Positions 39,401 to 51,400 of a stretch of DNA of 64,000 bases are shown here, piece after piece. Each line of letters begins with the position of its first letter. The stretch's first letter is position 1. This DNA is from Metridium senile (Eukaryota > Cnidaria > Anthozoa > Actiniaria > Metridiidae), in the NCBI GenBank assembly GCA_949775045.1, contig OX459105.1, forward strand, positions 7,681,240 through 7,745,239, given 5' to 3'. The translations under genes were made by a program, and so were the position numbers. Under the pieces are notes generated by a model. The model was not told the DNA's origin, ran no database searches, and saw only the letters and a list, made by a program, of their open reading frames with translations.

Positions 39401-42400
39401 TTTATTAGAAACCTCACACATTTTCTCTGAAATTGTAATAGTTATGATTAATTGGTAATCAAACTTTATATCGTCCAATTCTGTCTGTAATCATACTCGT
39501 GATAAACAAATCGGACTCCCGCTACGCGGACGTCCGATTTTGTAATCACTCGTATGATTACAGACCGAATTGGACTCCACTCAGTCCAATTACCATCATT
39601 AATCATAACTATTACAATTTCCTCGAATCTGATTGGTTGACAGACTGCTCTATTTTCCACTAATCAATCTTGTTTTTGTAATCGGACAGTGTAATCGGAT
39701 AGTTGGCTGTAATCGGACAGTTGTTATCAGACAGTTTTATGAGCCAATGATTTTACTGCTTACAGACAATCACTGAATTGATACAAATAACTATAGCAAC
39801 GAAAATTATTCTCAAAAAAGATTTTTTCATTTTTATTAGAAATCCCACACATTTTTCTCTGAAATTGTAATAGTTATGATTAATTGGTAATCAAACTTTG
39901 TGTCGTCCAATTCTGTCTGTAATCATACTCGTGATAAACAAATCAGACTCCCGCTACACGGTCGTCCGATTTTGTAATCACTCGTATGATTACAGACCGA
40001 ATTGGACTCCACTCAGTCCAATTACCATCATATATAGCAGTGGGATTATATTTATGTTGTATATTGTTATTTTGACCTCTTATCGTTTTTGCTTCTGTTA
40101 ATGAGTGAAAAACTAGTGTCATAATGGACTTTAAAATTCCTGTCATGGACATAATTATATGTTACATTGTATGAAATATTCACAGTATATATTTTAACCT
40201 CTTTTAACCTTAATACCCTATCCTTCTGCAATCTACTAATATCACGCTTGAAATGGTTGCTTTTGCCTGGATTTTGCAGTTTTGACCATTTCTAGGTCAG
40301 CTTTCCACTGTTTTCCATTTTACTAAAATGATGGGGGAGGGTGGTAAAGAGCAAATTAATATTTGTACTGAAAACTAAAAAATCAGTTGAAGACAATGGG
40401 CTGATGAAGCTTTTCAGGGTAAATTATGGATAAATAATTAACTAAAGTAAGAACAATCCAAGGTGTAATTCTACTACAAATAATTCTCAAATATGCTGAA
40501 GACTTGTATTTTGACCATTTTTACCAAAATCCTCCATATTGGATTATGGCATAGCGTAATTAAACTATTTTAAAAGTGATAAATTAGCAAAAAAAATACC
40601 TAACAACCTGTGTAAGCTTCATGGTTATTATTCAAATCAGTTAATTAATGAGTTAATTCTAGAAAAAAGCATAAAAGCCACAATCTTACCAGAAATATAT
40701 TATGCTGTTACTTAAGGTATCAGCTAGCTGTTACTTTAAGTTACTTACTAATGCAATTTTGCAGAACGTTTAAGTTTGTAAACTAAAACTCGAGGAAAAT
40801 GTTCACTATGCTGTCAAGTCATGGTGTATAACGTCCATATTGTAACATTCATTCTACACTTAAACAAAAGCATGTAAATGTAGGCCCTACCGACCTAATC
40901 TCCATCAGAAGCTGTGCTGAATTCTCTGACTTTACTCCCTTTAACCAAGATACCATTCAAGAATACGCCTATAAATCAGCATTGAAGTTGTGCAATCTCG
41001 ATCCTCTGCCTGCTTCAATAATAAAACATTGTCTAGACACGCTACTTCCAGCCATCACTAGGATGGTAAATCTGTCACTTTGCTCTGGAACCATGCCTGA
41101 TGCACTCAAGATTGCTGAGCTATTACCTGTTCTTAAGAAACCAGATGCAGACTATAAACAATATCAAAATTTCCGTCCAATCTCAAACTTGAAAATGGTT
41201 TCCAAAGTCGTTGAAAAGGCGGCTGCAGTGCAGTTAAGGAGGCTCGAAATGGTTTCTGTATATATGAGAGAGACGTGGTGGCCTAGCGGTCAGTGTGTCG
41301 GACTCCGGGCCTAATGGTCTGGGTTCGATTCCTGACCCGGGCGATTACGTTGTGTCCTTAGGCAAGATACTTTACTCTCTCAGTGCCTCGTCTTCTCGGA
41401 TAAGGACGTAAAGCTGGAGGTCCCGTCTGCCTTCACTGACTATGTTACAAGGTGGACGTAAAAGAACCACTGAGGACGTAAACAAATCTCTGGCCGTGAC
41501 CACCCTCAGTGACTGCCTCACTCTCATACAAGCGCATTTGAATATGTACATAGATATTTGCGCTATATAAATGTCAAATTATTACTATTAATTATTATAT
41601 CTATATACCTACTTTATATTGCATTTTATGCAGCATTATTGTGAAGCTACACAGTTAACCGATATCTCATTTTAAAGCTTATGGATCCAGGATATAATTT
41701 GTTTTTAAATTATTGCGTTTGACGTTGTCATGACAACAGCAGGCCGCTGCAAAAAGGACCTGAAATTCCTTTATTAGAGCTGATATCTCCAAATCCTTTA
41801 GGTGAAAGTTTTTTAAACTTGTACATATCTAGTTCCCTACATGTTGTTGCAACTAAGGAAAAATAAAAAAAATCTGTAATGCGAAACCTTTAAAATATTT
41901 AAAAAATGTTTTTTTCCAGATATAAATGGTTTTTCATTACAGATTTTTCTTAAAAAAGACCTACTAAATCTAAACATTAATTGGAACAAAATGCCAAAAA
42001 ATAAAAAAAATCTACCATTTAATTGTGTCGTTATTAATAGAAATACATTTTGTACGCGTCAGAGGGGTCTTGTAAAATTGGCGATATTGCGCGTGCGCGC
42101 GCTCGGTCGAAAAACCATTTCGAGCCTCCTTAACAGCCCATGTTTCTAGCAACCATCTCGATGAGTGGCTACAATCCGCTTATAAACTCAATCACTCAAC
42201 TGAAACTGCTCTGGTCAGAGTGCAGAACGACATTCTTCGAGCCATTGACAGCAACCAATCTGTAATTCTTCTACTCCTTGATCTCTCTGCAGCTTTCGAC
42301 ACAGTGGACCATTCTATTTTACTATCTAGACTATCCTGTCGATTTGGTGTCTGTGGTACTGCTCTTGCTTGGTTACAATCCTATTTAACATCTCGAAAGT

Positions 42401-45400
42401 ACTATGTTCAAGTGGAAGGCAGTAAATCAACTATGCAAACTATGACATGTGGTGTCCCACAGGGATCGGTCTTGGGCCCACTACTCTATGTGTTATACAC
42501 TGCACCGGTTGCTGACATCATAAAGTCGCATAATCTACAATATCACTTTTATGCTGACGACACGCAATTGTATGTTTCTTTCAAGACCAACTCTGATGAA
42601 GATGCTTGCTTAGCCAAGTCACGAATTGAGTGCTGTGTTGAGGATATTGATAACTGGATGATGAAGAATATGCTGAAACTCAACGGAGACAAAACAGAAC
42701 TACTGGTCATCAGCTCAAAGTACCGACCACGACCTGTGGTTAATTCCATAGAAGTGAGTGAGGACACTATCAAGCACCAATCTTCTTTGCGAAATCTAGG
42801 GGTGACATTTGATGAAACTATGTCTTTGAACCAGCATATTAGTAAAACATGCAAGACTTCCCAGTACCACCTTCGAAACATTGGAAAAATATGAAAGTTC
42901 TTAGATCAAAACTCTACTGAGACATTGGTCCACTCTTTTGTTACTTCCAAACTAGACTATTGCAATGCCCTACTCTATGGTCTCCCAAAATATCAAATTA
43001 ATAGACTACAGCTTGTCCTTAATACTGCTGCTCGGCTGGTCACCCTTTCTCGCAAGTACGACCACATCACCCCTGTGTTAAAGAAACTGCACTGGCTACC
43101 AATCTCTCATCGTATTGTATTCAAAATTTGTCTACTAATCTATAAAGCACTTAATAATTTGGCGCCATCTTACATAACAGACCTTCTGGCTCATTGTTCG
43201 TATGCTCGTTCTCTCAGATCATCATCTAAAGAACTATTAACCATCCCTAAATCAAAAACTGTCACTTACAGAGATCGGGCTTTCTCAATAGCTGGACCTA
43301 GACTTTGGAACAAGCTGCCGCTGTCATTAAGGAAGTCTCCAAACATTAACTTATTTAAGAATAACCTTAAGACTTTCCTTTACCAAGATGTATACACTTA
43401 ATGGGTTACCCTTAAATGTCGCTTACAAACCATTATATAATGATTTATTATTTATATATTACTTTTATTTTTTAGCTATTTACATAATATTTATATGACA
43501 TTGAACATTGAACATTATTTTAGATTTTATCGCATACATATATATATATGAAAGATAAGTGTGTTGTTACCAAGCCTGGTATATTAATGAAAGGAGAATA
43601 AACGACTTCTGCAGGCATTAAAAAGTCGTCTATTCTCCTTTCATTAATATACCAGGCATGGTAACAACACACTTATCTTTCACATATGTTTATTCAGCAC
43701 AGTCCGTGCTATATAGTTATTACGTGACCGCTTTCCCCTGTGGCTTAAATAGCTCAGGTGGTAGAGCATTGCACCGGCATCGCAAAGGTCACGGGTTCGA
43801 GACCCGTTCTAAGCCTGAATTTTTTTTCAAGCGCGACAAGCCTTAACCGGCGTCACGGTCTCTCTTTAATGCAAGGGAGCACGGCAGACTGTTGTTTGTG
43901 GTTTGGATATATTCGATCTTTTGAAGGTTTTAAATTACAACGATCTTTTCAATGTTTTAAATTACATCAACAGCTAAATTGGTAGATTAATGGGACTATC
44001 CGCCAGCAAGGGAAAAATGTGGGCGCGCCTGCCTCTGCGAGCGAGTCCCGAAGGGACGAGGGGGGAGTGAAACAGTGGAATGATCAGCCAATCACGAATC
44101 GAGAATAGACGTTTTTGGGGGTGTGTCTCCTCCTGATGCTCGTAGCAGTTTCCTTGGAAACGGAAACGAAAGCGGAAACGATTAATGTATGAAATACAAG
44201 CCTTGACCTTCTTGTTGATCTCTTCGCTGATAACCCAAATGTTTACGTTCGGATTTTTAATGGAATTTCGAGTTGTTATGGTAATATTGTAAGCTCAAAA
44301 TCAATAAGATAATATGAACTTCAAGCAGCAGTACTCCAAAAATAGGAGGAAAATGTCTAGTTTAGTTTAATAATTCTGATATCATGCGAGTAAATATAAC
44401 TGTGAGTAACAGTATACGTCTTCATGAAATGGAGCGCAACACGTGAGATGCAACAAAGATTTTCCCTGCAGCCACGGACGTAATTCAGCTTATAACGTTA
44501 CAAGGATACTAATACAGATCTTTTTTGCCATGTGACCTTCTCTTCTTCTTTACACATTATTATAAGGACATGAATGTAATGTACCACAAAAAATCAGTTG
44601 TAATCCCGGGTTTTAATAATATATATTCAAATTTGAAAATCGTTGAATATTCAAATAAGTTAAGTTTGTTATGTAAATCTTGTTCATGTAAATGCGTCTT
44701 TCCCTGTTCGACCTGTTCTTCGTATCTGGTTTTACAATTTCGATTGTTCTCAATTTACAAAATGTTCCCAGCAACGGAAATGTTCCTAGCAACGTGCTAC
44801 GAGCATCATACTACAGAATTTCAACGGTTTCATTCCCCCTCGCCCCTACGGGGCTCGCAGGGAGTTACAACTCTCGGGTGACACTCGTACATTGCTCGAC
44901 CCTACGGGACTCGCTCGGCAATGGTATTTGTGCCCGTATTTTTACTGGTCAGTCGATTCACGAAATAAGCCGTTTATGTAATTTAAAACTTTGAAAAGAT
45001 GGTTGTAATTTAAAACCTTCAAAAGAACGAATATGTCCAAACCACAAACAACAGTCTGCCGTGCTCCCTTGTTTAATGCCTGCAGAAGTCGTCTATTCTC
45101 CTTTCATATATATATATTTATAGATTGATTTTGAAATTGTTTTGTAATTTTATATAGTAGGTAGTAAAATGAAATGTGTAATTAATACTTGTATATAATG
45201 CCATTATTTGTAATTAGACTTGTAAAGCGTTATGGGCTACTAGAGGATCTAACGCTATATAAATAAAGCTTATTATTATTATTATTATTATGACAAAGTT
45301 TAAGGACATTTTTTGGTGAAACAATTTGTAGGCAATGATTGTTTCTATAATTGCATATGCATTCAGTCTGAAAAGCTTGCAGTCCATCAGAAATAATTTG

Positions 45401-48400
45401 GTCTCTCAAGCAAAGTTTCCATAATGAGGCAAAAGAAAATTGTGTCTTTTTGTCATGGACGTTACGTAACGTCCATGACAAACCTTTGAATGAGCATAAT
45501 TACACAAGGAAAGTTTTTTTTGGATAAAATATGAGAATTATCTTCAAGCATTATAGTATATGGCCTCACAATAGCTGTAATGTTAGACTTTTGCCTGTTT
45601 CCATGAGGCTTAATATAAACGTTTAAGTTTAGTGACATGTACTAAACTAAAACAATATTTTTACAACACTTGGCAATGTGTGAATTCTTGTGCGCTGATG
45701 GGTTGATTTACCATCATAGAAATAAGAGGACAGACACACTGTGCTTACGCCATCATGTCACACAACACTCATGCGGAATTGAAGGAAAGTTTGTCATCCA
45801 CAAAGTTTTTTCGTCAAAAAAGGATTTTAAAAACAAGTTTATGGATAAACAATCAATGAAAATTACTTTTCTGTAAGTAGCAAATTGTAATAAATGTAAC
45901 TATGCTGTCATGGAGTTGTTGTCGTTTTAATTTTTTGTGTTTTTTCAGTCTTTTCAACAAATCTTCACTTACAATCAATTCTGTAGTCTTTTCAACAAAA
46001 ACGTGCTCAAAATTACATTTTTGACGAACAATACCATTTGTTCAGGACTGATTTCAAAAGCTTAGCATGTTGTACAAAGGTTAGACATATCAGGTATTCT
46101 GAAATCTTCTATATATATGATCAGTTGAATGTATTTGAAAGGGTGAAACCTGAACCCAGCTAATCGGCCGTGTTTGACATTTTTTGTACTTTTACTTAAA
46201 TTTCTAACTTCACTTAGCTGTCTCGAGAAGAAAGAAACTGTGAAGAACAAGAGAAACTGTGCACTGTATGAAAATCAGCTTATTTGTCGCATTTCCGTAA
46301 ATTGTTTGATTTTCCGTAGCTTGAAGAGAAACCATTGAGTTCGATGAGTGACAATTTTGGTCATTTTTCGTCTGTTAATTGACATTTTACTTTTTGTACA
46401 TTTATTTTGGTTTGTGTTGTAAAAAAACAAATCGAATGTGGTTTAGAGTTGTCTGTACTCTTATCGACAACGATATTCATCATGACAGTGGTCAAAATTT
46501 GTTGCTGACTCACTCCGCTGCGCGTTTTGAGTCCACAACATTTTGATCACTGTCAAGACGAATATCGTTGTCGATAAGAGTACAGACAATGCTAAACCAC
46601 ATTCAATGCTAAAATGATCGTACATTCTAAAGAAAAGGAAGATAAGATTCAAGTTATTGAGTATAATGCTTGAAATATAAAATTCTTAACTGATTACAAA
46701 TTCTACCAATATCAGCTTGTAGCAATTCACTTTCAATATAAACCGCTAATATAATGATAAACATTTATTTACCTTTCTGGGTGAACGAAGGAGTCTTTGA
46801 CTGAAAAAAGAAAGATCAATCAATTCCATTATTTAATCAAGTCAATTATACACACCTACGTTTACAAATATTGTCCAAATCAATGTTTGTAATAGTAAGT
46901 AATTTAATGTTAAATTGTAATAATCATTCATAGTTAAAAAATATGGCTATATACAACAAGAAAGATCAATCAATACTTATTAATATGGCATCAAAATTCC
47001 ACGTGCTCTGATTGGTTGCTGACACATAATAACCGGTCATTATTTCCTTGTAATGACCGGTCATTATTTTTTCTCGGCTGGACGGTGGCTAACGCGAGGT
47101 GAAAAAACAACAAAAACCTACTTATTTTTCGACAAACAATAATAAAAACTTTAATTCAAGGCTAAATGGCAAGCATTGGCTGTTTTTGCAAACATTTTGA
47201 TATTAAGCAAAAGTTGAGAAAATCAAATCAATATTGCAAAACCTCAAGAAAGAATAAACATATTTTCGTAGGTTGTGAGAATACTCAAAAGCTTTTTTTT
47301 AACTGATCGTTCACATAACTCAATAACAGTTGAAAAGTGTACTTTTAGTTTTTATCTTAGTTTCCTTAATGTAAACAACACGGCGGTGAGTTGAGCTATC
47401 TTTTGTTGAGATATGTCGTTGCAATTTTCATGCACTCACTTTAAAAAGCTTCAAAATTCATGAAAAGTTTGTTTACTAATTAAAAGTTAAAACAGTTTTT
47501 GAAGTCAGGAAGTGTAATTGTCTTTCTTTTTCTGCATACAAAAGGTTCAAAAATCTTGAAAAGGACGATTTGCGCGATTCAAAGTCCTGTCAGAAATCCT
47601 CATCATTTCATTTTCTTCATGAATTATGACAAAGACAAATACCTTCAACAGTTAATTGACAATGATTTTGATTAAAGTTCTTATTATTGTTTATCGAAAA
47701 ATAAGCTTCCGTAAGCTCTATTTCCCAATGCAAACGTCCATAAGACCGACGTTATGTCAGCTAAAATCCCTTGTAAAACTTGATTTTTGTTTCTTGACTT
47801 TCTTTGATGTTGAGATACAAACAAAATCCTTTGTCTTTAATCGATTGTTGATTTGGAATGATGAAGAAAGCTCCAGTAATTTCAATATTTTGGCATTAAA
47901 ATTTCTGTAAGTTTGTTGAGGCAGCCATCGCATGCTGAATGAAAACAAACCGGTTTCTGACAACCCGCTCTTTTTCAGTAAAACTACTGGGAAGCCATTT
48001 AAAAGCAAAGCACGCGTGCCGTAACATATCAAAAAATTTACTACTTGTTCTCGCTTTTTAAAATAGCCATATAATTAATAACTTATTAACCTCGTCCGTT
48101 CGTTCATTACAGGGAAATCTCAGACCTCAGTCTTAATGTATTGACCTCGGTCTGAGATTTCCCTGTAATGACCTCACTCTTGGTTAATAAGTGGTATATA
48201 ATGGATCTCAAATAGAAACCCTGTTAAAGGAATCCTTACTGTAATGATATTCATAAAATACAACCTGGCAAAAATAGAGAATTGAGCTGGCCACTCTACC
48301 AGTTTGATAAGAATAAAGACAAAAACACTACATTTATTTACTAGGTGAATATAATATCATTCAATAAATAATATCTTAATTCAGAAGCATTGTATTTCAA

Positions 48401-51400
48401 CAAATTTTAACTTTAAAATTGGTTTGCTTTGCTTGCATATAAGTCAATATAATAATAATTTTGATCTAGTTTTGTGAATGTTTATACCTTTTCTTGCCTA
48501 CAGGTGACAATGAATAAGCAGCTGATGACTGAGCCTCTTCTTTTTGACTTCTTCTAACTTGGTACTAGGGTATATACAGTAACAACAGTTATGTTTACAG
48601 CCAAACCTACTAAAGTGTTCCTATTAATGTTGGAAGGCTCGATTTATTCTTCCAAACTTGATTTTAAATTTGTTTTAAAAATTGCATAAATGAATCGAAT
48701 CTTATAAGTTTCAAAACCGCCTCAAATCAAAACATTGCTTTCAATGGTTTTTTTTTGGACAACGTAAACTTGCTAAACCTAGTCTGCTTACAGAAATATT
48801 GTTATAAAAACTTACTAAAGTATTCTATTACAATAGCATTATCAGTTATTGACTACAGATCATGATTTTGGGACCATTATCCGTTGACGGTTGAAGTCTG
48901 CATTTTGAAATTTAGTTTTACAAATTTAGTTTTGATTCACTTAATATGCAAATTTAAAATATAAATTAAATTATTATAAATTTCAAGAAATAAATTGAAT
49001 CTTCTAGCATTGATAGGAACGCATTAGCTGGTTTGGCTGTAAATTGCATTTACAACATATCTTGGATGATCAGTCATCTATCAAATCACTACCTGCAGGT
49101 ATTGGTAGCATATGCATCCTTGGTGGTCTGAAGTGAAGAGCATGTGAAAGCACCCTGCAAGGGTGGACTGTAACCTTAACCCTTTGATGCCAGCCTTTGC
49201 AATTTATGGTTCGATATCGAACCATGACTTCAAAAATTCTAGCTCTCTCGCTTTGAAAGTCATGGCTCTGAAATGTAATTATCTGTGTTGCCTGGTAAGT
49301 TCTACAACATCTGACACTAAATTGATCATCTGAGATCCGAATTTGTAAAATATAGAGTCCTTTGTGTTAAGGTGAACGATAAAATGTGCGTTTTTGCGAA
49401 ATAGAACCACGGTAAACGTCATTTTTCATCTCTGATTTGAATGCAAATAATATCATTTAAAAATCAAACCACGGCATTCTCAGAATACATCAGCCCCAGT
49501 TCTTTTGATTTCTTAACTTTTTATGATCAAACATCTTCTACGAGTGGCACAGCAGCCCTTTTTATTTAGCCTACTAACACAAAACTCGTTTCTCCATTTA
49601 ATAACGAAAAGCATTGTGGGTAATTATGCAAATTTTCGACAGCACATGGCCCAGACCTCAATTCTTTATGGATTTTTTATAAGTGCCCAGTCACCCGCTC
49701 CAACCAGACAAAAATTGCAACGATTGCCATCTTTTCAAGGCGAAACTCACTAAAATTGCCTTGGTTGGTTCTGGTATCTACCGCAAGACGACCAGGAAAG
49801 CGATTTTACTCCAACGGCGCCATTGTCAATGGACATAACGACTGGCGCTATTTTCTTTGTAAAATCGTCTTCCACCTTTGAATTCGTCCAAAAGTGCGTC
49901 TCCACCACCTAGACAAACTTAATGATGCATGACTAGGGGCTCTTGTAGTAGAAAATGACTGAAAAAAGCACTTATAAACTGGATTTTAGCTCAATTCAGG
50001 GTCAAATTGTTGACTCGGAATTGAACGAGCTAAAATCCGCAAGGCGTTCCTGGAAACCTTGAGCCATCGGTAGTTCGAAACAGCAACAGTTCCCCTAACA
50101 ACGCCTTATTTGGAATTGAAATCGAATTTTAAGCTTTTCGCATCAAAAATAGTCAAAAATCCAATAATTTTCGCTGGCATCAGAGGGTTAAGCAGTAACC
50201 CTAAATTATGTAAAGATGTCAACTCATCTAAACGTATGTTAAGATGTACGTCGCAGCTTCAATTCTACACGGATATTTGTAAGTTAATAATTAGATTTGA
50301 TATATTATATTGTATCTAATTCATTTTTATAGTTTTAAATAATAAATGCTAAATAAAGATGCTTAAAGTACCACTAATAAATGATCCTTCCTCAATCTAC
50401 AGCAAATCCTTTAGGTCTTAGAAACAATTTTTTTTATTTTATTTTAACTTGTGGATTGAAAGTCCACAAGATATTGGGATCGGGCTTTTGAACCGGAAGT
50501 ACAGCAAAAACCTGCATATAAGTACCATGTAAATAAGAACACAATCTGCCTGAAAAATTAAAATTTTAAAGTGTTCTTAAAAAAAATAAGATCAATATTT
50601 ACATGCTAGACCTGTATTGCAGTAATAGAGTTTAATTCATTTCAATTTTGTTATAATTTTACAGTGTTACCAGTAGCAGACTCCAAAATTAAGCCTGACC
50701 TGAGAATATATATTTTTTATACTGTTTTGATATTATTGCAGTCAAGATTTTTCTTAAAAACATTTTTGAACTTACACATTGATATCATCTACATGTATTG
50801 GTAGTCTATATAGTAATATAAATTTTAGAAACCTTTATTTTAAGAACACGTACCAGGCTGATTTTTCAGTAAACACCTGTTAAATAAGAACAAAATCAGC
50901 CTGAACTCCAAAAATGGTTCTTCAAACTTCGCATGTTAAAGTACGATCATCATACAAGTTTAATGAGCAAATACAAATGGAGGTCACCATAATTGTTTAG
51001 GAGTGTGATGATCTCAAAATGTAGCCTTTTTCTTGTCAAAAATCGCTTACGCACAAATACGAACAATTCAAGCAAAAAGTCGTTTTTTGATAGAAAAACC
51101 GAATGGATTGCCAAACATTTCTTGAGACAAATGTCTTATAACTTTTATGTATAAATATTTAATCAATATTTGTGAATAAATACTTCCAGCCCTTTAATTT
51201 TGGTTCAAATTCGCCGCTATTGTGCAATATTCGGTTACGCTTTTGACCAATGAAGGTTGAAGTTTTCATGCAAATATGCGTATTATTCAATATTTAACCA
51301 TAATGTTTTCTTTAAATTTTGAACACAACTTTTATAATTCTTTATAAATTTTTAAAATAAAATATGGGGGTCACCATATTCTTTAAAAAAGTTGTTCCAG

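Larger units (their letters stand above)
40890..43401 (+). pseudogene. LINE reverse transcriptase (L2/CR1 group), disrupted
   Basis: The frame shows RT signatures in order: [17 protein letters not shown] (fingers) before the insertion; [16 protein letters not shown] (first catalytic Asp); [13 protein letters not shown]; and YADDTQLY (YADD active site). A C-terminal [18 protein letters not shown] motif is typical of this LINE group. Two lesions are visible: the 892-bp TTAA element, and a single in-frame TGA at 42892-42894 where reading continues in the same frame afterwards. No upstream endonuclease domain is present, so the copy is 5'-truncated. Confidence 0.92.
40890..45292 (+). mobile_element. 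L2/CR1-like LINE copy, 5'-truncated, carrying two insertions
   Basis: Coding sequence runs from ~40890 to 43401, interrupted by a TTAA element (41238-42129). The 3' untranslated region starts after 43401, is split by a foldback element (43550-45105) and resumes at 45106. It ends with AACGCTATATAAATAAAG and a run of TTA units at about 45268-45292. The short repeat tail is typical of the CR1/L2 group. The copy lies in an FZR1 intron in antisense to the gene. Confidence 0.85.

Noticed and set aside
42549..42881. 110-codon minus-strand ORF
   Set aside because: Antisense shadow of the LINE reverse transcriptase.
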